6,967 nt of DNA from an uncultured Candidatus Melainabacteria bacterium (GCA_946186335.1 CAMHMW010000097.1:1-6967); one strand, 5' to 3'; positions 1 through 6,926 are shown, numbered from the stretch's first letter. Numbers and translations: made by a program. Notes: a model not told the origin generated them from the letters alone.

Positions 1-1170
1 GTAAGTTATATAAATTATTTTGTACTGACAGTATTTACGATATGGTTGTCTGCGGGCAATAATAAAATGCTTGGTATTTTATTCGCAATTTCTGCTGTCG
101 GCTATTTTATGCTTGCCGCATTATCAAGATTTTCAAAAAATACTCTTTATAAACATTATGAGCATTGTGTTCTGATTAACATTATGTTATTCTCGCTTTT
201 TGCTCTGCCGGACGTTTATTGTACGGCTATTTGGTCTGTAATTGCTCTTGCTTTGGCATTTGCTATTGCAAAATACAAAACCGATTACCTCAAACCCGCT
301 ATGATTTTATATTACATAGTAATCATATTTGGTGCTTTGATTACGGCTATTGACGGAGATTGGTGCTTGTTTGCAAGTTATCAGCCGATTTGGAATTACA
401 GATCCCTGATATTCCTTCTCCCAGTTATTTCAATGACAGGCTCATCATTCCTTTTAATAAATGACCATAAAACAAGTTCAAATATTCTGTGCTTTACGGG
501 TATTTCAATGTTTTATTTATATCTTCTCGGGGAAATCAATTCAATGATTACGTTCGGGGCAAAAGTCGCAGCGGATTATATTCCCGACACCGCTTTTGCA
601 AGATGTATGACGGTTGTAATTCTCGGATTTTTATATGCAATACATGCAAGAGCAATGTATAACAGAACAAAGTTTATGTTCTCAAATGTAATTGGAATTA
701 TTTTTGCTGCATTTACTTTCTTTGTCTTAATATGCTCCTCTTATTTTTATCCGGAGGGCTATCTGCCTGTTCTGAATTTAAGATTTATTGCATACTTAAC
801 CGGTATTGTGACAATGATAGCCTATGCAAAATGGCTTAATGCTTCTGTGTTTAGGTATCTTGCGGTTATTTTGGGCTTTATGCTTGTTCACAGTGAATGC
901 GCAGGGGTAAAATTCCTTTATGGTACGGATTATCTGTATGTAATTTCTCTCGGATGGGTATTATATACGGGACTTATTACAACAATCGGTATTTTGCGCA
1001 ATATTAACTTCCTGAAATATTCGGGTATTGCGCTGAGTATTCTGACTGTTTTGAGAATACTGTTCTTTGACCTGCCGAGAGTTGATACGGTTTACAAACT
1101 TGTTATATGTCTTGCGTTGGGTGTAATATTTATGTCAATTTCGTATCTTTACACCGCAAAGAAAAAATAA
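1..1170 (+). CDS. DUF2339-like polytopic membrane protein, C-terminal part (5' truncated by window edge)
   Basis: The reading frame is open from the first base of the window to the TAA at 1168-1170, giving 389 visible codons, so the N-terminus lies outside. A TTG at 46 could be read as a start, but it has no ribosome binding site and sits inside a continuing hydrophobic segment, so I treat it as an internal Leu. The visible protein is almost entirely hydrophobic, with about 13 predicted membrane segments and short polar loops, so it is an integral inner-membrane protein. The last 40 residues carry a pattern I associate with the C-terminus of the DUF2339 family of predicted membrane proteins: an LRILFFDLP stretch, a VYKLV motif, then a last hydrophobic helix ending in SYLY and a short lysine tail. 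The function of that family is not established. It is followed by its own terminator and appears unrelated to the hydrogenase operon. The family call is moderately sure; the membrane nature is very sure. Confidence 0.7.
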   Translation, partial: VSYINYFVLTVFTIWLSAGNNKMLGILFAISAVGYFMLAALSRFSKNTLYKHYEHCVLINIMLFSLFALPDVYCTAIWSVIALALAFAIAKYKTDYLKPAMILYYIVIIFGALITAIDGDWCLFASYQPIWNYRSLIFLLPVISMTGSSFLLINDHKTSSNILCFTGISMFYLYLLGEINSMITFGAKVAADYIPDTAFARCMTVVILGFLYAIHARAMYNRTKFMFSNVIGIIFAAFTFFVLICSSYFYPEGYLPVLNLRFIAYLTGIVTMIAYAKWLNASVFRYLAVILGFMLVHSECAGVKFLYGTDYLYVISLGWVLYTGLITTIGILRNINFLKYSGIALSILTVLRILFFDLPRVDTVYKLVICLALGVIFMSISYLYTAKKK

Positions 1171-1193
1171 AAATAATCAAAATATGAGGATAT

Positions 1194-1235
1194 TAAGGGG
1201 TTAGACATAAGTATATTGCCTAACTCCTTATTTTG
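1194..1235 (+). terminator. Probable rho-independent terminator after the DUF2339-like gene
   Basis: An 11-bp stem is formed by 1194-1204 (TAAGGGGTTAG) and 1220-1230 (CTAACTCCTTA), with one G-T wobble and a 15-nt loop, followed by TTTTG. It starts 24 bases after the stop codon. The loop is longer than usual and the T tract is short, so efficiency may be modest. It separates this gene from the hydrogenase promoter. Confidence 0.7.
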
Positions 1236-1258
1236 TTCATCCGAATAACTTATATGCC

Positions 1259-1288
1259 TTGCTTTTTAAAATGTTCTTATGTTATGAT
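1259..1288 (+). promoter_or_regulatory. Candidate sigma70-type promoter of the hydCBA operon
   Basis: TTGCTT at 1259-1264 resembles a -35 box. After an 18-base spacer comes TATGAT at 1283-1288, preceded by TGT at 1280-1282, giving an extended -10. The predicted transcription start is near 1295, leaving a leader of about 78 nt before the hydC ATG. I see no convincing operator palindrome: a single TTGTG at 1308-1312 lacks the matching CACAA half expected of a Rex site. This is inferred from sequence pattern only. Confidence 0.5.
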
Positions 1289-1372
1289 GTTATAAAAGAA
1301 GATTGTCTTGTGCGAAAGTAAAGAGGCAGTTAAGGGTTAATACAGATATTAAGAAATAGGAGAAGATCGAAA

Positions 1373-1867
1373 ATGAGTGTTGAAAATCCTCATAAAATCG
1401 ATACTGCAAGGTTAGACGCTATAATAGAGAGTAAAGGCGGCAAAAAATCTAACCTTATTGCGATTTTACAAAAGGTTCAGGAAGAATACAGATACTTGCC
1501 TGAAGATGCGTTAATTTACATCGGAACAAAGATGGAAGGACTGTCTCCTGCAACAGTTTATGGTGTTGCAACTTTTTATGCACAGTTCTCATTAGACCCG
1601 AAAGGTAAGTATGAAGTCAGGGTTTGTGACGGTACTGCATGTCACGTAAGAGGCTCAATGCCTGTGTTGAATGCTATTAAAGCACATCTTGATTTGAAAG
1701 ACGGTAAAATGACAACCGATGACGGTTTGTTCTCACTGGAAACAGTAAGTTGTCTTGGAGCCTGCGGTTTAGCACCTGTTATGATGATAAATGATAAAGT
1801 TTATCCTCAGATGACATCGGATGCGGTTAAAGTCATATTAGACACCTTATTAAAGGGGGAAAATTAA
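1373..1867 (+). CDS. hydC: HydC: NuoE-like [2Fe-2S] subunit of trimeric NAD(H)-dependent [FeFe] hydrogenase
   Basis: This 164-residue protein is the small electron-transfer subunit of the HydABC/Hnd hydrogenase, homologous to NuoE of complex I and acting in the cytoplasm. An N-terminal helical region (about 10-75) includes the family-typical stretch LSPATVYGVATFYAQF (57-72). A thioredoxin-like [2Fe-2S] domain follows, with ligands Cys85, Cys90, Cys127 and Cys131 in the spacing C-x4-C...C-x3-C (CDGTAC and CLGAC). The length is normal for the family. The ATG at 1373 is preceded by AGGAG at 1358-1362, 10 bases upstream. It is the first gene of the operon and its stop lies only 2 bases before hydB. 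In known trimers this subunit docks on HydB next to the FMN and relays electrons. The same fold occurs in NuoE and in formate dehydrogenase gamma subunits, but the partners here make the hydrogenase assignment firm. Confidence 0.95.
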   Translation: MSVENPHKIDTARLDAIIESKGGKKSNLIAILQKVQEEYRYLPEDALIYIGTKMEGLSPATVYGVATFYAQFSLDPKGKYEVRVCDGTACHVRGSMPVLNAIKAHLDLKDGKMTTDDGLFSLETVSCLGACGLAPVMMINDKVYPQMTSDAVKVILDTLLKGEN

Positions 1868-1869
1868 TT

Positions 1870-3729
1870 ATGGGTACAACATTAAATATTGATATAAATC
1901 AGGAGCAGAAAAGAGCTCATGACGAAATAAAAGAACAGGGTTTAAGAGTTCTTGTTTGTGCGGGAACAGGCTGTGTGGCAAACGGTTCTTTAAAAATTAT
2001 TGAAAAGTTCAAAGAACTTGGTGCTGATGTTTCTGTTTTAACGGATTACGACAAAATGACAATCGTTCCGACAGGTTGTCACGGCTTTTGCGAACAGGGA
2101 GTTTTGGTAAGTATTCCCGATAAGCACGTTACTTATGTAAAAGTTAAACTTGAAGATGTCGAAGAAATTTATGAGAGCCACATTAAAAAGGGTATTCCTG
2201 TTGAAAGATTACTCTATACAGACCCAAAAACTCACGAAAAAGTATTGAAAGACGAAAATATCAATTTCTATGCAAAACAGACTCGTACAGCGTTGGCAAA
2301 CTGCGGACATATCAACGCTGAATGTCTTGATGAAGCAATAGCCGTAAGAGGTTATGAAGCATTATCAAAAGTAATCGCTCAAAATGACCCTGATGCTGTA
2401 ATTGACGAAATTGAAAAATCAGGTTTAAGAGGTCGTGGAGGCGGCGGTTTCCCGACAGGAAGAAAGTGGAGATTTACTGCTGCAAACAGAGGCGGAAAAT
2501 CTTATGTCGTTTGTAATGGTGACGAAGGTGACCCCGGTGCATTTATGGACCGTTCCGTTATGGAAGGTGACCCGCATAAACTTCTTGAAGGTATCGCTAT
2601 TGCGGCTTTTGCAATCGGTGCTGATGAAGCATATATTTATGTTCGTGCGGAATATCCGCTTGCAATCAAACGTTTGAGAAAAGCTATTGCGGATGCCGAA
2701 GAACGTCACTATTTGGGTAAAAATATTATGGGTTCTGATTTTAGTCTTGAAATTCATATCAAAGAAGGTGCGGGAGCATTTGTTTGTGGTGAAGAAACCG
2801 CTCTTATCGCATCTATTGAAGGTGAAAGAGGTATGCCAAGACCGAAACCGCCGTTCCCAGCAAATAAAGGTCTGTTCGGTCGTCCGACATTGATTAATAA
2901 CGTTGAAACTCTTGCGAACGTTCCTGTTATCCTGTTAAAGGGTGCTGACTGGTTCGCATCTATGGGTACCGAAACTTCAAAAGGTACAAAAACTTTCGCT
3001 TTAACAGGTGAAGTAAATAATACGGGTCTTATTGAAGTTCCAATGGGTACAACATTAAGAGAAATCGTATTTGATATAGGCGGCGGAATCCGTAACGGTA
3101 AGAAGTTTAAAGCCGTACAAATCGGAGGCCCGTCAGGCGGATGTCTGACGGAAGAACACCTTGATATTCCGATGGATTACGATAACCTTATAAAAGCAGG
3201 TGCTATGGTTGGCTCAGGCGGACTTGTCGTTATGGCAGAAGATACCTGTATGGTTGAGGTTGCAAGATTCTTCCTTAACTTCACTCAAAACGAATCCTGC
3301 GGTAAGTGTGTTCCCTGCCGTGAAGGTACAAAAAATATGTTGAAAATATTAGAAAAAATCGTTGCAGGCAAAGGCGAAATGAAAGATTTGGAAATTCTTG
3401 AAGATTTGGCCTATGCTGTTAAAGACGGTTCTTTATGCGGTTTGGGTAAAACAGCTCCCAACCCCGTATTATCAACATTAAAATATTTCAGAGATGAATA
3501 CATTTCTCACATTAAGGACAAAAAATGTCCGGCAGGCGTTTGTACTGCAATGAAGAAAGTTGTTATTCAGGAATCGCTGTGTAAGGGTTGTACAAAATGT
3601 GCAAGAACCTGTCCGGTCGGAGCGATTTCAGGTACTGTTAAGCAGCCGCATCACATTGATCAGTCAAAATGTATTAAGTGTGAAGCGTGTTTGACAAACT
3701 GTCCGTTTAAAGCGATAGCATTGGAATAA
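1870..3729 (+). CDS. hydB: HydB: NuoF-like FMN/NAD(H)-binding subunit of electron-bifurcating-type [FeFe] hydrogenase
   Basis: This 619-residue flavoprotein carries the NAD(H) and FMN sites of the soluble hydrogenase. Domains in order: a thioredoxin-like [2Fe-2S] domain (about 25-110) with Cys30, Cys35, Cys70 and Cys74; the NuoF core (about 150-450), with the glycine-rich LRGRGGGGFPTGRKW (186-200), CNGDEGDPGAFMDR (215-228) and GAGAFVCGEETALI (300-313) for FMN and nucleotide binding; the NuoF-type [4Fe-4S] site ESCGKCVPC (Cys477, 480, 483) plus Cys523; and a C-terminal two-cluster ferredoxin domain with Cys571/574/577/581 and Cys601/604/607/611. The N-terminal and C-terminal cluster domains are absent from plain NuoF and typical of HydB/HndC. 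Between core and ferredoxin domain lie Cys553 and Cys558 (CPAGVC), candidate metal ligands. The gene follows hydC after 2 bases, and its ribosome site (AAAGGGGG, 1852-1859) lies within the hydC 3' end, suggesting coupled translation. Bifurcation itself is inferred from architecture. Confidence 0.95.
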   Translation: MGTTLNIDINQEQKRAHDEIKEQGLRVLVCAGTGCVANGSLKIIEKFKELGADVSVLTDYDKMTIVPTGCHGFCEQGVLVSIPDKHVTYVKVKLEDVEEIYESHIKKGIPVERLLYTDPKTHEKVLKDENINFYAKQTRTALANCGHINAECLDEAIAVRGYEALSKVIAQNDPDAVIDEIEKSGLRGRGGGGFPTGRKWRFTAANRGGKSYVVCNGDEGDPGAFMDRSVMEGDPHKLLEGIAIAAFAIGADEAYIYVRAEYPLAIKRLRKAIADAEERHYLGKNIMGSDFSLEIHIKEGAGAFVCGEETALIASIEGERGMPRPKPPFPANKGLFGRPTLINNVETLANVPVILLKGADWFASMGTETSKGTKTFALTGEVNNTGLIEVPMGTTLREIVFDIGGGIRNGKKFKAVQIGGPSGGCLTEEHLDIPMDYDNLIKAGAMVGSGGLVVMAEDTCMVEVARFFLNFTQNESCGKCVPCREGTKNMLKILEKIVAGKGEMKDLEILEDLAYAVKDGSLCGLGKTAPNPVLSTLKYFRDEYISHIKDKKCPAGVCTAMKKVVIQESLCKGCTKCARTCPVGAISGTVKQPHHIDQSKCIKCEACLTNCPFKAIALE

Positions 3730-3741
3730 GAGGAAAATAAA

Positions 3742-5508
3742 ATGACAGAAGATAAAAAAACATTAATTATAGAAGGCAAAGAGGTTGAATTCACAAATGA
3801 ACCGAATTTGCTGGAAGTTATCAGAAAGGCAGGAATGAATGTTCCGACATTCTGTTATCGCCCTGATTTAACTCAATTTGGTGCTTGCAGAATGTGTGTC
3901 GTTGAGGTTGAATATCCGAACGGCAGAAGAATGATTAATTCATCTTGTACTATGCCTCCGGAAGCAGGCATAAAAGTCTACCTGAATACTGCAAAAACAA
4001 GACGTATCAGAAAAACAGTTCTTGAACTTTTGCTCGCAAATCACGACAGAAAATGTCTGACCTGCGACAGAAGCGGCAACTGTGATTTACAAAAATATGC
4101 GGAAGAATACGGAATTAAAGATATAAGATTCCCCGATAAAGATTTGTCACAGTATCTACCTGTTGATGACAGCAGCCCGTCGTTAGTCAGAGATGCGAAT
4201 AAATGTATTCTCTGCGGTGCTTGTGTCAGAGCGTGTACCGAGTTTCAGGGGCATGGTGTTTTAGGATTTGCAAACAGAGGTTCAAAAACTCTTGTTCAGC
4301 CGATGGCAGGCAGGCCTCTCGGGCAGGTTGACTGTGTAAACTGCGGTCAGTGTGCGGCAGTTTGTCCGACAGGGGCATTAACAATCAAAAATGAAACCGA
4401 CAAAGTCTGGGATGAAATTACAAATCCCGAAAAGACTGTTGTTGTTCAGATGGCACCGGCAACACGTGTTGCGTTGGGTGAAATGTTCGGACTTGAACCC
4501 GGTGAAAATACAATCGGACTTATGAATGCAGCGTTGAGAAAAATCGGATTTAATCTTATCTTTGATACGAACTTCTCGGCGGATTTGACAATTATGGAAG
4601 AAGCAAGCGAATTTCTTGAAAGAGTAAAATCAGGTAAGAATTTGCCGTTGTTCACTTCTTGTTGTCCTGCTTGGATTAAGTATATGGAAGATCAACATCC
4701 GGATATGCTGCATCATTTATCAACTTGTAAATCTCCGATGAGTATGTTATCACCCGTCTTGGTTGATTTAGTTCCAAAATATTTCAACGTAGCAAGAGAA
4801 AATCTTGTTGTTGTTGCAATTATGCCTTGTACTGCTAAAAAGTACGAATGCAAACGTCCTGAATTGTACAGAAACAACAGACCTGATACGGATTATGTTC
4901 TGACGACTCAGGAACTTGGCAAAATGATAAAAACCGCAGGTATTGATTTCAAATCATTAAAACCTGAGGCAAACGATTCTCCGTTTGGTGAATATACGGG
5001 TGCCGGAACTATCTTTGGTGCATCCGGCGGTGTAGCCGAGGCTGCTGTACGTACGGCTTATGAATTTGCAACAGGTGAAGAACTTAAAAATGTTGATATA
5101 AAAGAGATGAGAGGAACTTCAAATCGTTCAAAAACAATTGAACTTGATTTGAAAGGTACTAAACTTGTTGTAAGAGTTGTTTCAACTTTGAGAGAAGCAG
5201 AAAAAGCAATTCAGGAGATTAAAAACGGAACGGCTAACTTCCAGATGCTTGAAGTTATGGCTTGTCCCGGCGGTTGTGTAAACGGCGGAGGACAACCCAG
5301 AAGCTGTGACGATTCAAAGATTAAATCGGAAAGGGCAAAAGGTCTTTACAAGGAAGATTCCGAATTACCGATTCGTAAATCTCACATGAATCCGTCTATT
5401 CAAAAACTTTACAAAGAGTATCTGGAACATCCGAACTCTCATAAAGCACACGAAATCTTACATACAACCTATCGTGATAAATTCGCAGGGTCGTATAAAG
5501 ATGTATAA
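3742..5508 (+). CDS. hydA: HydA: catalytic [FeFe] hydrogenase subunit with H-cluster
   Basis: This 588-residue catalytic subunit interconverts protons and H2. Domains in order: a [2Fe-2S] ferredoxin-like domain (Cys38, 49, 52, 69); a His-ligated [4Fe-4S] site (His101, Cys105, Cys108, Cys114); a two-cluster ferredoxin domain (Cys155/158/161/165 and Cys198/201/204/208); the H-cluster domain (about 230-515); and the C-terminal small-subunit-like domain (about 520-580, RKSHMNP and LHTTY). All three H-cluster motifs are intact: TSCCPAW (305-311), MPCTAKKYE (361-369) and EVMACPGGCVNGGGQP (504-519). Cluster ligands are Cys308, Cys363, Cys508 and Cys512. Proton-path residues known from the Clostridium pasteurianum enzyme are present: Cys307, Glu287, Glu290, Arg294 and Ser327. 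This is a group A, M3-type enzyme of usual length, without the C-terminal extension I recall for the longer Thermotoga HydA. GAGGA at 3730-3734 lies 7 bases before the ATG, and hydB ends 12 bases upstream. Maturation by HydE, HydF and HydG is required, and none of these is in the window. Confidence 0.97.
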   Translation: MTEDKKTLIIEGKEVEFTNEPNLLEVIRKAGMNVPTFCYRPDLTQFGACRMCVVEVEYPNGRRMINSSCTMPPEAGIKVYLNTAKTRRIRKTVLELLLANHDRKCLTCDRSGNCDLQKYAEEYGIKDIRFPDKDLSQYLPVDDSSPSLVRDANKCILCGACVRACTEFQGHGVLGFANRGSKTLVQPMAGRPLGQVDCVNCGQCAAVCPTGALTIKNETDKVWDEITNPEKTVVVQMAPATRVALGEMFGLEPGENTIGLMNAALRKIGFNLIFDTNFSADLTIMEEASEFLERVKSGKNLPLFTSCCPAWIKYMEDQHPDMLHHLSTCKSPMSMLSPVLVDLVPKYFNVARENLVVVAIMPCTAKKYECKRPELYRNNRPDTDYVLTTQELGKMIKTAGIDFKSLKPEANDSPFGEYTGAGTIFGASGGVAEAAVRTAYEFATGEELKNVDIKEMRGTSNRSKTIELDLKGTKLVVRVVSTLREAEKAIQEIKNGTANFQMLEVMACPGGCVNGGGQPRSCDDSKIKSERAKGLYKEDSELPIRKSHMNPSIQKLYKEYLEHPNSHKAHEILHTTYRDKFAGSYKDV

Positions 5509-5509
5509 T

Positions 5510-5538
5510 AAAAAAGCCTCCTAAAAGGAGGCTTTTTT
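5510..5538. terminator. Strong bidirectional terminator between hydA and the Nudix gene
   Basis: GCCTCC at 5516-5521 pairs with GGAGGC at 5527-5532. The stem extends inward by a T-A pair and outward by six A-T pairs (5510-5515 with 5533-5538), leaving a 3-nt loop. Both strands end in a run of six T. It starts 2 bases after the hydA stop and lies 6 bases beyond the stop of the minus-strand Nudix gene, so one hairpin can end both convergent transcripts. Confidence 0.92.
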
Positions 5539-5543
5539 ATTGA

Positions 5544-6326
5544 TTAAATTTTACATTTTCCTTTTGTTAAAAGCAGTGCGATTGCAGACATTGTTTGACC
5601 GCTTGGAATTTTCCCCAGTTTACTCAGGCTTTCAAGCCATTTGGGTAATCTTTTTACCGGTACAAAGTGCCAGCCTCTTGTTACTCCTCCGTCAGTTACG
5701 GCTTTTGTGGACGGTTTTATATCTTTTATTCTTGCTTCAAAAAAGTAAGTTGATTCATCGGTTAAGCCGGGTGATGTCATAATCGGAACCGAAACGACTT
5801 TTCCGTCTTTTTTAATGGTTGGTGACAAATTTTTTATTTTATCGGCTTTCATTCCTGTTTCTTCGGTCAATTCTCTTACTGCGCTTTCTGTTGCGGATTC
5901 TGTTTGAAAAGCTGTTTCATCGCCGATTATTCCTGCCGGAAACGCAAGAACTCTTGAATTTTTACCGTTTCTTGCAATATCTATCGGACGAGCTTCTTCT
6001 TGTATCACTGTCCATCGTCTGCCAAATTTATCTTTGTATATTGGGGTTATCATAGTTACGTTTTTGCCGGCATCAACAGTACCGCGGGTTGCCATTGTAT
6101 ATTTGCCAATTTCTTGTCCTGACTCGTCAATGGCTGTCATTCCCATTCTTTTAATAAATTTGTCAAAATCTGTTGCTCCGTCTATTTTCCATTTTGGCAC
6201 ATCAGGTGCATCAGAGGGTATAAATAAACTTCCGTTCGGACCTCTTACAATTTGAGCATCTTGTCCGTATGCTCTGCGTAATTTTCTTTCCATTCCGTAT
6301 TGTGTAATCTTGTCTGTTATCATCAT
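5544..6326 (-). CDS. Nudix hydrolase, ADP-ribose pyrophosphatase-like, with N-terminal extension and interrupted Nudix box
   Basis: This 260-residue cytoplasmic protein belongs to the Nudix family, which hydrolyses nucleoside diphosphates linked to another moiety. The helix half of the Nudix box is perfect: Glu143, seven residues, then RELTEETGM (151-159), with Glu152, Glu155 and Glu156 as metal ligands. It is preceded by FPAG (129-132) and followed by SPGLTDE (185-191); PAG plus SPG-x-(S/T)-DE is typical of ADP-ribose pyrophosphatases, so ADP-ribose or a related sugar nucleotide is the best substrate guess. The glycine of PAG is ten residues before Glu143, where the consensus has five, so there is a five-residue insertion in the loop. 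Residues 1-75 form an extension I do not recognise. The start is one of two adjacent ATGs (6326 or 6323), with a weak AGG about 8 bases upstream of the first. It is a single-gene unit convergent with hydA and sharing its terminator. Substrate is uncertain. Confidence 0.88.
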   Translation of the reverse strand: MMITDKITQYGMERKLRRAYGQDAQIVRGPNGSLFIPSDAPDVPKWKIDGATDFDKFIKRMGMTAIDESGQEIGKYTMATRGTVDAGKNVTMITPIYKDKFGRRWTVIQEEARPIDIARNGKNSRVLAFPAGIIGDETAFQTESATESAVRELTEETGMKADKIKNLSPTIKKDGKVVSVPIMTSPGLTDESTYFFEARIKDIKPSTKAVTDGGVTRGWHFVPVKRLPKWLESLSKLGKIPSGQTMSAIALLLTKGKCKI

Positions 6327-6346
6327 ACTTTCAACCTGCCTTTATT

Positions 6347-6352
6347 ATTATA
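6347..6352 (-). promoter_or_regulatory. Candidate -10 box of the Nudix gene
   Basis: On the minus strand a perfect TATAAT lies 20 bases upstream of the first ATG. No good -35 box is seen: the best-spaced hexamer, TCAATT at 6376-6371 with an 18-base gap, is poor. If real, the leader would be only about 15 nt and would begin close to the weak ribosome site. The region is AT-rich, so a chance match is possible. Confidence 0.4.
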
Positions 6353-6402
6353 ATGTTAGTAATATCTTAAAATTGACCAAATGTTACAAAAAGTAAACCA
6401 AC

Positions 6403-6434
6403 AAAAAAGAACCTTCCATCCGGAAGGTTCTTTT
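6403..6434 (-). terminator. Rho-independent terminator of the OmpH/Skp gene
   Basis: A perfect 10-bp stem, AGAACCTTCC (6408-6417) with GGAAGGTTCT (6422-6431), has a 4-nt loop and is extended by A-T pairs. Read on the minus strand it ends in a run of six T, and it starts 15 bases after the stop codon of the minus-strand gene. The plus-strand side also has TTTT, but no plus-strand gene precedes it. Confidence 0.9.
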
Positions 6435-6449
6435 CTTGTAAAAATCAAA

Positions 6450-6902
6450 CTATTTTACAACTTTGATAATGTCAGCAGTAATGTCTTTTCCGCCAAACAA
6501 TACAATGCCTTTGCTCAAAACAAGGTCATAACCCTGAGCTTTTGCCTGTGCTTCAATTTGTTGTGTTATAGAAGCATCAATTTGTTTAAGTTTGTTAGCA
6601 TATTCTGATTCGATTTTTTCTCTTTTCTGTTGAAGTTCTTTTGTGTATTTTTCTTCAGCAGCCTTCTTTTTGTTTGCATCAGTAATGCCTGCTACGTCTT
6701 TTCTTGCTTTTTCAATGAATTTGACGATTTCTTCCGCTTTCAACTGTTGTTCTGTTTTTAAGTTCTGAACCTGTTTTGAAGCACTTACAACCTGAGGTAC
6801 ATCAACGATAGCTACGCTGAAATCAGCAGCGTTTGCTGCACATCCGAATGATAATCCCCCTAAAACTGCGATTGTTGCAGCCAATAAACCTAATTTTTTC
6901 AT
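6450..6902 (-). CDS. OmpH/Skp family periplasmic chaperone
   Basis: This 150-residue exported protein resembles Skp (OmpH), the trimeric periplasmic chaperone that holds unfolded outer-membrane proteins. Residues 1-25 form a classic signal peptide: KK, a hydrophobic core, then ANA before Ala26 as the signal peptidase I site. Cys21 sits in LSFGC, a poor lipobox because Phe is at -2, so lipoprotein processing is unlikely. The mature part starts with a short strand (FSVAIVDVPQVV, 28-39), followed by a long charged helical stretch rich in Lys, Glu and Gln (about 42-122), expected to form the coiled-coil arms. It closes with YDLVLSKGIVLFGGKDIT (125-142), the usual C-terminal strand and helix pattern. 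An in-frame ATG 60 bases upstream would place 20 extra residues before the signal peptide; I reject it because AAGGAG lies 7 bases before the start chosen here. The bamA and lpxD genes that often flank this gene are not in the window. Confidence 0.9.
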   Translation of the reverse strand: MKKLGLLAATIAVLGGLSFGCAANAADFSVAIVDVPQVVSASKQVQNLKTEQQLKAEEIVKFIEKARKDVAGITDANKKKAAEEKYTKELQQKREKIESEYANKLKQIDASITQQIEAQAKAQGYDLVLSKGIVLFGGKDITADIIKVVK

Positions 6903-6909
6903 GTTTGCT

Positions 6910-6915
6910 CTCCTT
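6910..6915 (-). promoter_or_regulatory. Ribosome binding site that fixes the OmpH/Skp start
   Basis: AAGGAG on the minus strand lies 7 bases before the ATG at 6902. It supports this start, which gives a clean signal peptide, over the longer in-frame ATG at 6962. Confidence 0.85.
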
Positions 6916-6926
6916 ATTACAGTAAT

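Noticed and set aside
46..48. TTG start codon for the first gene
   Set aside because: The frame is open to base 1, no ribosome binding site precedes the TTG, and the upstream codons continue a hydrophobic segment; the gene is truncated by the window edge.
1308..1312. Rex operator in the hydrogenase leader
   Set aside because: Only one TTGTG half is present and no CACAA partner lies at the expected spacing.
2425..2757. Minus-strand open frame of 110 codons inside hydB
   Set aside because: It lies entirely within the strongly conserved NuoF core, has no family resemblance and is a shadow of the real frame. The same applies to plus-strand frames at 2435-2677 and 2687-2893.
1870..3058. Sixteen-base direct repeat ATGGGTACAACATTAA at 1870 and 3043
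   Set aside because: Both copies encode MGTTL in frame within hydB, and one lies in the conserved core; this looks like coincidence of codon choice, not a mobile or regulatory repeat.
4446..4655. Minus-strand open frame inside hydA
   Set aside because: It overlaps the conserved H-cluster domain and shows no protein-like features of its own.
1373..5508. Fragment of respiratory complex I (nuoE, nuoF, nuoG)
   Set aside because: The third gene has complete H-cluster motifs and ends as a hydrogenase, and HydB carries extra cluster domains not found in NuoF.
5540..6255. Plus-strand open frames across the Nudix gene (5540-5782, 5819-6055, 6034-6255)
   Set aside because: They are antisense to a gene with a clear Nudix motif, and their hydrophobic, Leu/Phe-rich translations are typical of reverse-strand shadows.
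6381..6608. Plus-strand open frame of 75 codons
   Set aside because: It runs through the OmpH terminator and the antisense of the OmpH coding region, with no ribosome site.
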